The translations under genes and the position numbers were made by a program. Under the pieces are notes generated by a model. That model saw only the letters and a program-made list of their open reading frames with translations, was not told the origin of the DNA and did no database searches. Of a stretch of 64,000 nt of DNA, positions 11,353 through 23,251 are shown one piece after another; the first letter of the stretch is position 1, and each line of letters begins with the position of its first letter. The stretch comes from Candidatus Nosocomiicoccus stercorigallinarum (GTDB lineage Bacteria > Bacillota > Bacilli > Staphylococcales > Salinicoccaceae), in contig DWXM01000088.1 of assembly GCA_019119225.1 (NCBI GenBank), positions 1-64,000 on the forward strand. The letters are read 5' to 3'.

Positions 11353-13632
11353 GTGAAAAAGAAACCAAGTAGAATTTTAAGCTTAGCACTTATCGTTGTA
11401 CTGCTTGGTACAGTCATCGGTCTGACTTATAAAGACGTCGTTAAAGATGTTAATTTAGGGCTAGATCTTCAAGGTGGATTTGAAGTACTGTATCAAGTTG
11501 AACCATTAGAAAAAGACGATAAAATCGACCAAAAAGATGTTGAAGCAACTGCTTCTACATTAGATTCACGTGTAAACGTACTCGGTGTTTCTGAACCGAA
11601 TATTCAAATTGAAGAAGGGAATAGAATTCGAGTACAACTCGCTGGAGTTGAAGATCAAAAAGAAGCAAGAGAATTACTTTCAACTCAAGCTGAACTGACT
11701 ATCCGTGACGTAAACGACAACGTTTTACTATCTGGTAAAGATTTAGTTCAAGGCGGGGCAAGTCAAGGATATGACGATTTAAACCAGCCGATAGTTTCGT
11801 TAAAACTTAAAGACGCAAGTAAGTTTAATGAAATTACTAAAGAAGTATCAGAAATGCCGCAAGGTACAAACTTGTTAGTTATTTGGATGGATTTTGAAGA
11901 AGGTGTTGATTCATTTGAAAAAGAAATGCAATCAGACGATCCAAAATACATTTCTGCAGCAACTGTAGATCAGCCAATTAACTCTACAGAAGTTATGATT
12001 TCTGGTGGGTTTAGTGATAATGACGGCTTACAACGCGCTCAAAATATCGCAGCACTTCTTAACTCTGGTGCACTACCAGTGAAGCTCGATGAGATTTTCT
12101 CTACGAGTGTTGGTGCACAGTTTGGTGAAGAAGCACTCGATAAGACAGTTAAAGCGGGTGCGATTGGTGTCATAATCGTACTACTATACATGTTAGTGTT
12201 TTATAGAGTTCCTGGATTAATCGCATCACTAACACTTGTTGTGTACGTTTACTTAACACTTGTTATGTTTAACTTAATTAGTGGGGTACTGACACTTCCA
12301 GGTATCGCGGCACTTATTTTAGGGGTCGGAATGGCAGTAGACGCCAATATTATACTGTACGAAAGAGTTAAAGAAGAAATTAGAATTGGGCGAAGTATTA
12401 AAGAAGCGTACAAAAAAGGTGCAAGTAGCTCGTTATGGACGATTATTGATGCCAACTTAACGACGTTAATTGCAGCGATTATTTTATTTATCTTCGGTAC
12501 GTCAAGTGTTAAAGGATTCGCGACGATGCTTCTATTATCTATTTTAATGAGTTTCGTTACAGCTGTATTCTTAACACGTGTACTTATGAGATTACTTGTT
12601 AGCTCCGGTTGGTTAGATAATAAGCCAGGATTATTCGGATTAAATAAAAAACACATTCATAACATTCGTGAAGGCGTAAATGTTCAAGATTTACAAACAG
12701 TTTGGGATCGTCTAAACTTTGCTGAACATGCGAAAAAGTTTTTCTTATTAAGTGGAGTTATAATTTTAGTCGGTGCGATTATTTTATCAATCTTTAAATT
12801 AAATTTAGGTATCGACTTTACGAGTGGTACACGTGCAGATATTGTAGTTGAAGATAGTACAACAGAAGAATCTGTTCGTGAAGACCTTACGACTTTAAAA
12901 CTAGAACCTGAAAGTTTAACAAAGTCTGGTGGCAATACTGTCGTTGCGAGATATTCTAAAGATTTAAACAAAGATCAAATCGCAGAACTTCAACAATTCT
13001 TTGAAGAAAAATATGGTGAGACACCGATGACGAGTACAGTAAGTCCAGTCGTTGGACAAGAACTCGTTAAAAATGCAATCAAAGCGTTACTAATTGCATC
13101 TGTTGCGATTATTATTTACGTCTCCATTCGATTTGAATGGCGCATGGGACTACCAGCAGTAATTGCTTTAATTCATGACGTATTTATAATGATTGCGGTA
13201 TTCTCACTCTTTAGATTAGAAATTGATATTACGTTTATCGCGGCAGTTTTAACGATTGTTGGTTACTCAATTAACGATACAATTGTTACACTCGACCGTA
13301 TTCGTGAGAATAATAAAAAGATGAAAATTTATCGCTCTGAAGCGGATATTAATCGTCTCATCAATACGTCATTAAGACAGACGATGACACGTTCATTAAA
13401 CACGGTACTTACAGTAATTATCGTTGTCGTTTTCCTCGTATTTATGGGAAGCGAATCAATATTTACATTCTCTGTAGCGTTACTTGTCGGTTTAATTAGT
13501 GGGGTATATTCTTCACTATTTATTGCGATCCAGCTATGGGGCGTACTTAAGAAAAAACAACTTCGTAAAAATGGTGGTACACTTGTTGTATACGAAGAAA
13601 AACGTAATAATAAAGATAAAGTATTAGTATAA
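11353..13632 (+). CDS. secDF: Fused protein translocase subunit SecDF
   Basis: SecD (LGLDLQGGFEVLYQV) fused to SecF (LNLGIDFTSGTRADI). Confidence 0.97.
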   Translation: MKKKPSRILSLALIVVLLGTVIGLTYKDVVKDVNLGLDLQGGFEVLYQVEPLEKDDKIDQKDVEATASTLDSRVNVLGVSEPNIQIEEGNRIRVQLAGVEDQKEARELLSTQAELTIRDVNDNVLLSGKDLVQGGASQGYDDLNQPIVSLKLKDASKFNEITKEVSEMPQGTNLLVIWMDFEEGVDSFEKEMQSDDPKYISAATVDQPINSTEVMISGGFSDNDGLQRAQNIAALLNSGALPVKLDEIFSTSVGAQFGEEALDKTVKAGAIGVIIVLLYMLVFYRVPGLIASLTLVVYVYLTLVMFNLISGVLTLPGIAALILGVGMAVDANIILYERVKEEIRIGRSIKEAYKKGASSSLWTIIDANLTTLIAAIILFIFGTSSVKGFATMLLLSILMSFVTAVFLTRVLMRLLVSSGWLDNKPGLFGLNKKHIHNIREGVNVQDLQTVWDRLNFAEHAKKFFLLSGVIILVGAIILSIFKLNLGIDFTSGTRADIVVEDSTTEESVREDLTTLKLEPESLTKSGGNTVVARYSKDLNKDQIAELQQFFEEKYGETPMTSTVSPVVGQELVKNAIKALLIASVAIIIYVSIRFEWRMGLPAVIALIHDVFIMIAVFSLFRLEIDITFIAAVLTIVGYSINDTIVTLDRIRENNKKMKIYRSEADINRLINTSLRQTMTRSLNTVLTVIIVVVFLVFMGSESIFTFSVALLVGLISGVYSSLFIAIQLWGVLKKKQLRKNGGTLVVYEEKRNNKDKVLV

Positions 13633-13633
13633 A

Positions 13634-13668
13634 ATAAACGTCTAGGCTTTTGCCTAGACGTTTTTTAA
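13634..13668 (+). terminator. Terminator between secDF and recJ
   Basis: AACGTCTAGGCttttGCCTAGACGTTTTTT. Confidence 0.85.
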
Positions 13669-13680
13669 AGGATGATATTT

Positions 13681-15927
13681 ATGTATCAATCAACGTATCA
13701 TTGGATGATGAGAGAATCTTCTGATGAAATTAATGAAGACCTAATTAAACGATATAATTTATCGGACATAAATAAAACATTATTGGAAAATCGTGGATTT
13801 ACGACTGAAGATGATTTAGAAAAGATTTTAAATCCGAGCACCCACGATTTTTCTTTAATTTATAATATCGATATAGCTACAAATTTAATTTTAAAACATC
13901 TTGAAAATAATAGCCGGATATTAATTTATGGTGACTATGACGCAGATGGTATAACAAGTACGACAATTCTTTATCAAGCGTTAAAGAAAAAAAGTGAGTC
14001 TATTCAGTTCTTCATCCCAAATCGTATTGAACAAGGGTATGGACTAGATTATAACTTTCTTGAAAATGAAGTCGTTGGAAATTTTGACCTAGTAATTACG
14101 GTCGATAATGGTGTCTCGGCGATTAAAGAAGTGGAGCTTTTAAAAAAGAACGATATTGACGTCATTATTGTCGACCATCACGAATTTACTGAAGAACTGC
14201 CGGATGCGATTATTATTCACCCAAATCATCCAGAGGGGGACTATCCGTGTAAATATTTAGCAGGTGTTGGAATTACGTATAAATTAATTGAAGCACTTGA
14301 ATTAGACGAAGAAGAATATATGCAACTTGTGATGATTGGTACTGTTGCAGACATGGTGCCTATGTTTGATGAAAATAAATATTTCACTATAAACGGTTTA
14401 AAATCAATGAATAATAACATGAACACAGGTATAAAAGCACTTTTAAAAGAAGCGGGGCGACTTCAAGAAGTCGATGAAGAAACTGTCGGCTTTACGATTG
14501 CACCGAGATTAAACGCAACTGGACGTATTGACGAAGCAAGTCTTGCAGTGTACTTACTATTAAACGAGATTTCTGAAGAAGCGTCAGAGTTAGCGGCTGA
14601 TATTGAAATGTTAAATGATGCGAGAAAAGATATGGTCGATGAAACATATATTGAAGCTGAACAACTAGTAAATAGTGATGACAAAATTCAAGTACTATAT
14701 AGTGAGAATTGGCATCCAGGGATACTAGGTATTGTCGCGTCTAGAATTGTTGAAAATTACGGGGTACCGGCAATTCTTCTAACGAAAGACCAAGACGTTT
14801 ATACTGGGTCTGCGCGCTCGATTAATACAATTGAGTTATTAAAAATTCTCCGAGAGTTAAACACTGAACATAACGCAAATGGGCATAACCAAGCATTTGG
14901 TATTAAGGTTGATGAATCCTTAGTTGAAGATTTTAAAGTAGAATTAACGACACTAATGAATCAATCATATTCAAAATTAAAACCGACAAAAGATATTGAT
15001 TTTAAAATCACAAATCCGAATATAACTATTAAAGATCTTGAAGAATTAAATGAATTACGTCCTTTTGGACATGGATTTTTAGTACCGACAGTGATGGTAA
15101 GTAATTCTACTATCGAAACAATCCGTCAGATCGGTGTGGATAGTAAACATTTAAAGATGACTTTAAAAGACTATAGTTTTGAAGTGATTGGTTTTAACTT
15201 TGGATATTTATTTAATGAAACGTCAATTGGTGAAAAAATCTATACGATTGGAAGACTCGGTATTAATGAGTTCAATGGAATTAAAAAAGTTCAACTCGTT
15301 TTAGAAGATGCTGAAATTAAAGATATGCAGTTATTTGATATGCGTTCTAAAAATAATCAAAACTTTTCTATAATTAATAAAGATACAGATATTTTCTTTG
15401 TCGCTGAAGATAAAGAAAAACTAGGGAGTAATTATTATCATTACGGTGAGACAATTCCTTATAATGTGTCACAAGTTGTATTAAGAGACTTGCCAATTTC
15501 AATGAATAACTTTGAAACAACGTTAAAAGAATTGAAACCTTCAAAGTTAATTGCGATCTTTGATGACAAAGACAACTTATTTTTTAGTGGGATTCCTAAA
15601 GTACAAACGATTGAAAGAGTATATAATACAATTATCCATGCAGAAAATGGTGCGATTGACTTAAAAAAGTTCGCACCCCAACTCGCGAAAAAACATAATA
15701 TAACTATGCAAATGCTCGTGAAAGTGACAAATACGCTAGAAGATTTAAATAGAATTTCAGTCCAAAACGGTGTTATATTTTTCGATGAAGAAAATACAGA
15801 AGATCTTGTTGTCATAGAGTCAGAGTATTTTAAGCAATTAAAGGAAAAATTAAACTCTGAAACACAATTAAAAATGACGTCACGACCAGAGTTAAAAACA
15901 TATATTGAAAAATTAATTAATGAATAA
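13681..15927 (+). CDS. recJ: Single-stranded-DNA-specific exonuclease RecJ
   Basis: YGDYDADGITST, VDHH motifs; ATG 13681 with AAAGGATG SD. Confidence 0.96.
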   Translation: MYQSTYHWMMRESSDEINEDLIKRYNLSDINKTLLENRGFTTEDDLEKILNPSTHDFSLIYNIDIATNLILKHLENNSRILIYGDYDADGITSTTILYQALKKKSESIQFFIPNRIEQGYGLDYNFLENEVVGNFDLVITVDNGVSAIKEVELLKKNDIDVIIVDHHEFTEELPDAIIIHPNHPEGDYPCKYLAGVGITYKLIEALELDEEEYMQLVMIGTVADMVPMFDENKYFTINGLKSMNNNMNTGIKALLKEAGRLQEVDEETVGFTIAPRLNATGRIDEASLAVYLLLNEISEEASELAADIEMLNDARKDMVDETYIEAEQLVNSDDKIQVLYSENWHPGILGIVASRIVENYGVPAILLTKDQDVYTGSARSINTIELLKILRELNTEHNANGHNQAFGIKVDESLVEDFKVELTTLMNQSYSKLKPTKDIDFKITNPNITIKDLEELNELRPFGHGFLVPTVMVSNSTIETIRQIGVDSKHLKMTLKDYSFEVIGFNFGYLFNETSIGEKIYTIGRLGINEFNGIKKVQLVLEDAEIKDMQLFDMRSKNNQNFSIINKDTDIFFVAEDKEKLGSNYYHYGETIPYNVSQVVLRDLPISMNNFETTLKELKPSKLIAIFDDKDNLFFSGIPKVQTIERVYNTIIHAENGAIDLKKFAPQLAKKHNITMQMLVKVTNTLEDLNRISVQNGVIFFDEENTEDLVVIESEYFKQLKEKLNSETQLKMTSRPELKTYIEKLINE

Positions 15928-15994
15928 AACTATGTAGACTTTACTAAGTTATGATAAAATATAAATATTAAATGAAAAGGTGCGAGAAGATTAA

Positions 15995-16513
15995 ATGAAT
16001 TTACGAGAATACGTTTCAGAAGTTGAAAATTGGCCAAAAGAAGGGGTCCAATTTAAAGATATAACTACAATTATGGACAACGGAGAAGCGTTTGGTTACG
16101 CAGTCGATCAAATTGCCAAATTCGCTGAAGATAAAGATGTAGATATTATCGTCGGCCCAGAGGCGAGAGGTTTTATTATCGGATGCCCAGTTGCATATAG
16201 ACTCGGTATTGGATTTGCACCTGTTCGTAAGCCAAACAAACTACCGAGAGAAACGATTTCTTATGAATACGACTTAGAGTATGGTAAAAATACTTTAGAA
16301 ATTCATAAAGATGCAATCAAACCTGGTCAGCGTGTATTAATTACCGATGATTTACTTGCGACTGGTGGTACGATTGAAGCAGCGATTCATCTTGTAGAAA
16401 AACTTGGCGGTGAAGTTGTCGGACTAGCGTTCTTAATTGAATTAAATTACTTAAATGGACGCGATAAGATTAAAGATTATGACTTTATTTCACTGTTAGA
16501 ATACAACGAATAA
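15995..16513 (+). CDS. apt: Adenine phosphoribosyltransferase
   Basis: [24 protein letters not shown]. Confidence 0.98.
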   Translation: MNLREYVSEVENWPKEGVQFKDITTIMDNGEAFGYAVDQIAKFAEDKDVDIIVGPEARGFIIGCPVAYRLGIGFAPVRKPNKLPRETISYEYDLEYGKNTLEIHKDAIKPGQRVLITDDLLATGGTIEAAIHLVEKLGGEVVGLAFLIELNYLNGRDKIKDYDFISLLEYNE

Positions 16514-16515
16514 AA

Positions 16516-16546
16516 ATAAGTGCCTGAGCAATCAGGCACTTTTGTA
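16516..16546 (+). terminator. Terminator after apt
   Basis: AAGTGCCTGagcaatCAGGCACTTTT. Confidence 0.75.
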
Positions 16547-16573
16547 TAATATTTAGTTTTAAGGAGTGAGATC

Positions 16574-18736
16574 ATGAGTAATAAAGAATATCCATATATT
16601 GCAAAAGACGTCTTTAACTTATGCGGAAAATATATGAATGATGATGAACTAAATACCGTAAAGCGTGCTTATGATCTTGCAGAAAAAGCGCATGAAGGTC
16701 AATTTAGAAAAAATGGCTTACCTTATATTTTACATCCAGTACAAGTTGCTGGAATTTTAGCAGAGTTAAAGTTAGATATGCCGACGATTGTTGCTGGATT
16801 TTTACACGACGTTGTTGAAGATACTGAATATACTCATGAAGACTTAATTGAAATGTTCAATGAAGAGGTCGCAGTGATTGTAGATGGAGTCACTAAGTTA
16901 GAAAAAGTTAAGTATCGTTCGTTAAAAGAACAACAAGCAGAAAACCATCGAAAACTGTTCGTTGCGATCGCAAAAGATATTCGAGTTATTTTAGTGAAAC
17001 TCGCCGACCGCTTACATAATATGCGTACGTTAAAAGCAATGCCTGAAGAAAAGCAAGTTCGAATTTCTACAGAAACGTTAGAAATTTACGCACCAATCGC
17101 AAACCGACTCGGTATATCTAGTATAAAATGGGAACTTGAAGATATCGCGCTTCGTTATATTGATCCGAGTAGTTACTTTAGAATTGTCAGTTATATGAAA
17201 AAGAAGCGTAGTGAACGAGAAGTTATCATTAATAAGGCGATTGAGGATATCGAAACAGAGCTTAATAAATCTCACATTGAACACCAACTTTCAGGTCGTG
17301 CAAAACATATTTATAGTATTTATAGAAAGATGAGTGATCAACATAAAGAGTTCGATCAAATCTTTGACTTACTCGCGGTTCGTGTACTCGTAAACGATAT
17401 AAGAGATTGTTATGCGGTACTAGGGATTATCCATACGATTTGGAAGCCAGTCCCAGGACGATTTAAAGACTACATCGCGATGCCAAAACAAAATATGTAT
17501 CAATCACTGCATACGACCGTTGTCGGACCTAACGGGGACCCATTAGAAATTCAAATACGTACATTTGAAATGCATGAAATCGCAGAACACGGAGTCGCTG
17601 CACATTGGGCATACAAAGAAGGTAAAAACATTCAGGCACCAACGAATAACTGGGTGAAAGAAATTGTCGACAATGAATCATCGTATACAGATGCTGAAGA
17701 ATTTATGGAAGCATTAAAAAGTGATATGCTTTCAGACAAAATTTATGTGTTTACCCCGAATGGCGACGTTGTCGAATTACCTCAAGGTGCAGTACCGATA
17801 GATTTTGCGTATTCTGTTCACTCAGAAGTTGGAAACAAAATGATCGGTGCGAAAGTAAATGGTAAAATAGTACCTATTGATTTTAAGTTAAACACTGGTG
17901 ATATCGTAGAAATTAGAACAAGTAAGCAATCATATGGACCAAGCTTAGACTGGTTAAATTTAGTGAAATCATCAAGTTCTAAAAACAAAATTCGATCATT
18001 TTTCAAAAAGCAAGACCGAGAACAAAATATTGAAAAAGGTCGCTTGCAAGTTGAAGAAGAAATTAAGTCAAATGGTTACAAATTGGAAGAAGCATTCGAT
18101 GAAAAATCAGTAGAAGTCGTTTTAGATCGCTATAATTTAAGAGAAATTAATGACTTGTTTGCGATGGTTGGATTTGGCGGGGTTACAGCGCAGCAAATCG
18201 CTAATCGTTTAACAAATCATTTAAAAAAGCAACAAGAAAAAGAGCCTGTATTTGAAGTTGAACGTACGAAAGACTATAAAAAGGTACATTCTGATACTGG
18301 AGTTATCGTTGAAGGACTTGGTGGGATGCTTGTAAGTCTCGCGAAGTGTTGTAATCCAGTGCCTGGTGATGATATTGTCGGTTATATTACAAAAGGTCAC
18401 GGCGTCAAAGTACATGTTAAAGACTGTTCAAATATTAAAAATGAAACCGACCGATTGGTTGACGTCTCTTGGTTAAAAGATAAAGAAGAAAAACAGAGAT
18501 ATAAAGTTATATTGGAAATTAAAGGTTTCGATCGAAGCGGACTAGTCAATGAAATACTCAACTTAGTATCGAGTGAGAAAATCCCGATTACTGAAGTTAG
18601 TGGCCAAACAAATGCAGATAGTCACGCTAAAGTAAATATATCGATCATGGTCGAATCTAAAGCAGATTTAAATCAGATTGTTCATAAAATTAAAAACTTA
18701 AGAGATATTTATAGTGTTGAAAGAGTCTTTAAGTGA
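16574..18736 (+). CDS. relA: Bifunctional (p)ppGpp synthetase/hydrolase Rel
   Basis: HD domain [12 protein letters not shown], synthetase, TGS, ACT domains. Confidence 0.97.
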   Translation: MSNKEYPYIAKDVFNLCGKYMNDDELNTVKRAYDLAEKAHEGQFRKNGLPYILHPVQVAGILAELKLDMPTIVAGFLHDVVEDTEYTHEDLIEMFNEEVAVIVDGVTKLEKVKYRSLKEQQAENHRKLFVAIAKDIRVILVKLADRLHNMRTLKAMPEEKQVRISTETLEIYAPIANRLGISSIKWELEDIALRYIDPSSYFRIVSYMKKKRSEREVIINKAIEDIETELNKSHIEHQLSGRAKHIYSIYRKMSDQHKEFDQIFDLLAVRVLVNDIRDCYAVLGIIHTIWKPVPGRFKDYIAMPKQNMYQSLHTTVVGPNGDPLEIQIRTFEMHEIAEHGVAAHWAYKEGKNIQAPTNNWVKEIVDNESSYTDAEEFMEALKSDMLSDKIYVFTPNGDVVELPQGAVPIDFAYSVHSEVGNKMIGAKVNGKIVPIDFKLNTGDIVEIRTSKQSYGPSLDWLNLVKSSSSKNKIRSFFKKQDREQNIEKGRLQVEEEIKSNGYKLEEAFDEKSVEVVLDRYNLREINDLFAMVGFGGVTAQQIANRLTNHLKKQQEKEPVFEVERTKDYKKVHSDTGVIVEGLGGMLVSLAKCCNPVPGDDIVGYITKGHGVKVHVKDCSNIKNETDRLVDVSWLKDKEEKQRYKVILEIKGFDRSGLVNEILNLVSSEKIPITEVSGQTNADSHAKVNISIMVESKADLNQIVHKIKNLRDIYSVERVFK

Positions 18737-18748
18737 GGTGAATGTTAG

Positions 18749-19201
18749 TTGAAAGTAGTGCTTCAAAAAGTAAGTCACGCATCAGTCATGACAAATGAAT
18801 TATTTAACGAAATAAATAAAGGTTTTATGCTTTTAGTTGGGGTAAGTGAAACTTCTACAAAAGAAGATGCAAAAAAACTTGCTGAAAAAATTGTTAAAGC
18901 AAGAACGTTTGAAGATGAGGATGGTAAAATTAATTTATCGTTAAAAGATGTTGGCGGCGAAATATTAAGTGTGTCTCAATTTACACTTTATGCGGACGTT
19001 AAAAAAGGGAATCGTCCATCATTTATAAATGCAGCGAGTGGGGATTACGCAAAAGAACTTTATGAGTACTTTAACGAGGAGTTAAGAAGTCACGGTGTGA
19101 ACGTAAAGACAGGATTCTTCGGTGAGCATATGGATGTAAGACTCACAAATTCAGGACCAATTACCCTGATATACGAGGCAAAAGAAGGTAAGATTGTTTA
19201 A
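18749..19201 (+). CDS. dtd: D-aminoacyl-tRNA deacylase
   Basis: MKVVLQKVSHASV..., SQFTLYADVKKGNRPSF. Confidence 0.97.
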   Translation: MKVVLQKVSHASVMTNELFNEINKGFMLLVGVSETSTKEDAKKLAEKIVKARTFEDEDGKINLSLKDVGGEILSVSQFTLYADVKKGNRPSFINAASGDYAKELYEYFNEELRSHGVNVKTGFFGEHMDVRLTNSGPITLIYEAKEGKIV

Positions 19202-19944
19202 TGAATGTATTTAAAAAGTTCATATCTAAAACTTTGAACTTTATCATATGGTTTTTAAAGACTCAAAAACATTTATATGTAAAACCTTTATTTATATTTT
19301 TAATGTCTTTAATATTTATTTTTTCTTTTGTATATATTGTAAAATCATATGAACCTCACAATGATTACGAAGATATAACAATCGATTTTAAAGATAAAAA
19401 ATATGATCTTAAAGGAATTAAAGTCGTCATAGACCCTGGTCATGGTGGTAGTGATCCCGGGGCGCCGTCTTATTATGGAGAAAATGAATCGGCAATTGTC
19501 ATGAGTGTTGGTGAAAAGCTTCAAAAAGTTTTAGAAGAGTCGAATGCTGAGGTTGTTATGACGAGAGCGGGAAATGAAACCGTTGAGCTCGATGACCGCG
19601 AGGCTAAAGGTGATATTTTTATATCACTTCATAGTGATGCTTTTGAATCCAACGAGCCTACTGGTTTTACAACATTTTACGCACATGACAGTCAAGTTGA
19701 TTTAGCAACCGCAATTAACGAAGGGCTAGATGAGCATTCATTATTACCGAATAAAGGAGTTCAGACAATGCCTTATCAAGTCATCGACCAAATTAAATAT
19801 CCAGGAACTCTCGTTGAACTTGGATTTTTAAGTAATGACGTGGATGATTACTTACTAAACACTGAAGACTATCAAAACCGGCTCGTTTACGGTATTGTTG
19901 AAGGTATTGAAATATACGTAACTGAGTACGACGATAAAGAATAA
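19201..19944 (+). CDS. lytH: Membrane-anchored N-acetylmuramoyl-L-alanine amidase, LytH-like but lacking an SH3b domain
   Basis: N-terminal TM, Amidase_3 motif VVIDPGHGGSDPGA; dtd-lytH-hisS synteny. Confidence 0.8.
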   Translation: MNVFKKFISKTLNFIIWFLKTQKHLYVKPLFIFLMSLIFIFSFVYIVKSYEPHNDYEDITIDFKDKKYDLKGIKVVIDPGHGGSDPGAPSYYGENESAIVMSVGEKLQKVLEESNAEVVMTRAGNETVELDDREAKGDIFISLHSDAFESNEPTGFTTFYAHDSQVDLATAINEGLDEHSLLPNKGVQTMPYQVIDQIKYPGTLVELGFLSNDVDDYLLNTEDYQNRLVYGIVEGIEIYVTEYDDKE

Positions 19945-19984
19945 TTGACTATATCGTATTAAGAAATTATAATTTACTAGATAC

Positions 19985-20180
19985 TAATTATAGAAGATAA
20001 TGTTTTTAAATGAATGACAGAGACGTTATGTTTGGTGAAAATAACGCATTTTTAAACATTTGAGACACTTCTATTTAAAAAATATAATACTTTAAAATGA
20101 AGAGTAAGTAATTACTAAATTAGGGTGGCACCACGATATTATCGTCCCTTATACCTTTATGGTATAAGGGATATTTTTAT
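19985..20180 (+). promoter_or_regulatory. T-box riboswitch controlling hisS-aspS, read as tRNA-Asp-type
   Basis: Stem I base ATAGAAG (19990-19996)/CTTCTAT (20068-20074), GAC specifier 20064-20066, AGGGTGGCACCACG T-box, terminator CCCTTATACC/GGTATAAGGG. Confidence 0.88.
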
Positions 20181-20192
20181 GGAGGGAAATAC

Positions 20193-21449
20193 ATGATACA
20201 AATACCACGCGGTACACAAGATATTTTACCGAAAGATTCTTATAAGTGGCAGTACATTGAAGATACACTTAAAAATGTATGTGAAAAGTACAATTATCAA
20301 GAAATTAGAACACCAATTTTTGAAAGTACAGATTTATTTGTAAGAGCAGTTGGTGATACGACAGACATCGTCAACAAGGAAATGTATACGTTTAAAGACA
20401 AAGGTGACAGAAGCATGACACTTCGTCCAGAAGGTACTGCACCAGTAGTACGTAGTTACATTGAAAATAAAATGTACGGTGATCCAAATCAGCCGATTAA
20501 AGTGTTCTACAACCAACCGATGTTTAGATACGAACGCCAACAAAAGGGACGTTACAGACAGTTCGTTCAGTTTGGTGTAGAAGCAATCGGTGTCGAAGAT
20601 CCGTTAATCGACGTAGAAATTTTAAGTATGCTTATGGCATTTTATGAATCATTTGGGTTAAAAGATCTAGAGCTTCACATTAACTCAATTGGAGATTTTG
20701 ATAGCCGTAAGGAATATCAAAAAGCACTTCAAGAACACTTTAGACCGAGAATCGATGAGTTTTGTGATGACTGTCAATCAAGAATAGACACAAATCCGAT
20801 GAGAATTTTAGACTGTAAAGCAGACAAAGATCATCCGTTAATGTCAACTGCTCCGAAAATTACAGACTATTTAAACGATGAATCACTTGAATACTATGAA
20901 AAAGTAAAATCTCAACTCGATAAAATCGGTATTAAGTACGTCGAAGATCCAAGTTTAGTTCGTGGTCTAGATTATTATACTCATACAGCATTTGAGTTAA
21001 TGAGTACAGCAGACGGCTTTGGTTCTATTACAACACTCGCGGGTGGTGGACGCTACAATGGCTTAGTTGAAATGTTAGATGGTCCAGCTGAAACAGGGAT
21101 TGGATTTGCGCTATCTATTGAACGACTACTATTAGCACTTGAAGCTGAGGGTATTGATATTCTAAATCCACACACTTTAGATTTATATGTCGTAACGATG
21201 GGTGAAGAGTCTCGTGATTATGCGAGTGTATTATTATCACAGTTAAGAGAAAAAGGTATAACAGCAGATATGGACTATAAAGCACGTGGAATGCGTGCTC
21301 AAATGAGAGACGCTGACAGAAAGAATGCTGCATATACGATTGTAATTGGTGATAATGAATTAGAAGAAGGTAAAGTAAATGTTAAAAATATGTCTACTGG
21401 AGAAGAAGTAGCATATTCATTTGAAAACTTAGAGGAGGCAATTCAGTAA
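20193..21449 (+). CDS. hisS: Histidyl-tRNA synthetase
   Basis: [25 protein letters not shown]. Confidence 0.98.
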   Translation: MIQIPRGTQDILPKDSYKWQYIEDTLKNVCEKYNYQEIRTPIFESTDLFVRAVGDTTDIVNKEMYTFKDKGDRSMTLRPEGTAPVVRSYIENKMYGDPNQPIKVFYNQPMFRYERQQKGRYRQFVQFGVEAIGVEDPLIDVEILSMLMAFYESFGLKDLELHINSIGDFDSRKEYQKALQEHFRPRIDEFCDDCQSRIDTNPMRILDCKADKDHPLMSTAPKITDYLNDESLEYYEKVKSQLDKIGIKYVEDPSLVRGLDYYTHTAFELMSTADGFGSITTLAGGGRYNGLVEMLDGPAETGIGFALSIERLLLALEAEGIDILNPHTLDLYVVTMGEESRDYASVLLSQLREKGITADMDYKARGMRAQMRDADRKNAAYTIVIGDNELEEGKVNVKNMSTGEEVAYSFENLEEAIQ

Positions 21450-23206
21450 TGAGTAGAACATTAGTATTAGAAACGTTAGACAAACTTAACGAAACCGTGA
21501 CATTAAAAGGGTGGGTCCAACGTCGCCGAGACCTCGGAGGATTAATCTTTATTGACTTAAGAGACGCTTCAGGTATCGTTCAAGTTGTCTTTAACCAAGA
21601 CCATAAAGAAGCGACTGAAATCGCTGATACACTTCGTTCAGAGTACGTGATTGAGGTAACAGGTGAAGTTGTTAAACGTGATCCATCAACAGTAAATGAA
21701 AACATTCAAACAGGTGAATTAGAAGTCGTCGCAGATTCACTAAACGTGTTATCTAAAGCAGAAACACCACCATTCCAAATTGAGGATGACACTGTGAGTG
21801 AAGACGTAAGACTAAAATATCGTTATGTTGATTTAAAACGTCAAAAATTACAAGATACGTTAAGAACACGTCACAAAACAACTGCAGCAATTCGAGAATT
21901 TCTTAATGATGAATTCTTCGTTGATGTAGAGACTCCGTTTTTATCTAAATCAACACCAGAAGGTGCGAGAGATTACCTTGTACCATCACGTATTCATCAC
22001 GGTGAGTTTTATGCACTACCTCAATCACCACAAATTTATAAACAATTATTAATGCTAAGTGGTTTTGAGAGATATTACCAAATCGTTAAATGTTTCCGTG
22101 ACGAAGACTTACGTCGTGACCGTCAACCAGAATTCACACAAGTCGATATTGAAAAGTCATTTACTGATGTTGAAGATATGATCGATCTGAACGAAAGATT
22201 ATTACAATATGTCTTTAAAGAAGTTAAAGGTATCGATGTAGAAATTCCATTTGCTCGTATGACTTATGACGATGCGATGCTTAAATACGGTGTAGATAAA
22301 CCAGATACTCGCTTTGGTATGGAACTTGTTGAACTTAGCGAGTTTAGTAAAGATGTGGACTTTAAAGTATTTAAGTCAACAGTTGAAAACGGTGGAATCG
22401 TTAAAGCAATTGTTGTAAAAGATAACGCAGACAAATATTCACGTAAAGACATCGAAGCACTTGAAGAATACGTGAAATTATATGGTGCTAAAGGTCTTGC
22501 ATGGTTAAAATATAACGACGGTGCATTCACTGGCCCAATTGCGAAATTCTTTAGTGAAGATAAACAAAATGAACTGAAAGAGATTCTTGGGGCTGACGAA
22601 AATGACCTTGTATTCTTCGGCGCTGACAAAGCATCTGTTGTAAATGCAAGTTTAGGTAACTTAAGAAATAAGCTTGGTAAAGAGTTAGACCTAATCGATG
22701 AAGATAAATACAACTTCGTATGGATTACAGACTGGCCATTATTTGAATATGATGAAGACGAAGAACGTTTCGTTGCAGCACACCATCCATTTACATCACC
22801 GAAAGAAGAAGATGTTGAGTTACTAGAAACAACACCAGAAAAAGTAAAAGCAAATGCTTATGACATCGTCTTAAATGGATATGAACTTGGTGGGGGATCT
22901 ATCCGTATCTCTAACCCAGACTTACAAGAGAAAATGTTCAAAGCACTAGGATTCTCAGAAAAACAAATGCATGATCAGTTCGGTTTCTTAATCGAAGCAT
23001 TTAAATATGGTGCTCCGCCACATGGTGGCTTAGCTTATGGTCTTGACCGTCTCGTAATGCTACTGACAAAAACAGACAACATTCGTGACGTTATCGCATT
23101 CCCTAAAACAAGCAGTGCTCAAGACTTAATGATGGATTCACCATCAAATGTTTCAAACAGACAACTAAATGAACTACATCTTCAAATTAAACCAGAAGGT
23201 AAGTAA
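21449..23206 (+). CDS. aspS: Aspartyl-tRNA synthetase
   Basis: [39 protein letters not shown]. Confidence 0.98.
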   Translation: MSRTLVLETLDKLNETVTLKGWVQRRRDLGGLIFIDLRDASGIVQVVFNQDHKEATEIADTLRSEYVIEVTGEVVKRDPSTVNENIQTGELEVVADSLNVLSKAETPPFQIEDDTVSEDVRLKYRYVDLKRQKLQDTLRTRHKTTAAIREFLNDEFFVDVETPFLSKSTPEGARDYLVPSRIHHGEFYALPQSPQIYKQLLMLSGFERYYQIVKCFRDEDLRRDRQPEFTQVDIEKSFTDVEDMIDLNERLLQYVFKEVKGIDVEIPFARMTYDDAMLKYGVDKPDTRFGMELVELSEFSKDVDFKVFKSTVENGGIVKAIVVKDNADKYSRKDIEALEEYVKLYGAKGLAWLKYNDGAFTGPIAKFFSEDKQNELKEILGADENDLVFFGADKASVVNASLGNLRNKLGKELDLIDEDKYNFVWITDWPLFEYDEDEERFVAAHHPFTSPKEEDVELLETTPEKVKANAYDIVLNGYELGGGSIRISNPDLQEKMFKALGFSEKQMHDQFGFLIEAFKYGAPPHGGLAYGLDRLVMLLTKTDNIRDVIAFPKTSSAQDLMMDSPSNVSNRQLNELHLQIKPEGK

Positions 23207-23207
23207 T

Positions 23208-23246
23208 AAAAAATAAGCTTAGCAATTTGCTAAGCTTATTTTTGTA
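23208..23246. terminator. Bidirectional terminator between convergent aspS and oxidase operon
   Basis: AAATAAGCTTAGCaatttGCTAAGCTTATTTTT. Confidence 0.8.
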
Positions 23247-23251
23247 TTTGA

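Noticed and set aside
12249-12656. 135-aa antisense ORF (and similar antisense ORFs at 12684-12971, 22264-22713, 28868-29260, 54194-54547, 61207-61518)
   Set aside because: All antisense to strongly supported conserved genes and without independent signals.
20066-20068. CAC as His specifier codon for the hisS T-box
   Set aside because: Its last base is in the stem I helix, it is followed by U rather than a purine, and the antiterminator bulge (TGGC) does not fit C73 of tRNA-His. Kept only as an alternative within the Asp finding.
19990-20074. ATAGAAG/CTTCTAT as an operator-type inverted repeat
   Set aside because: Better explained as the T-box stem I helix.
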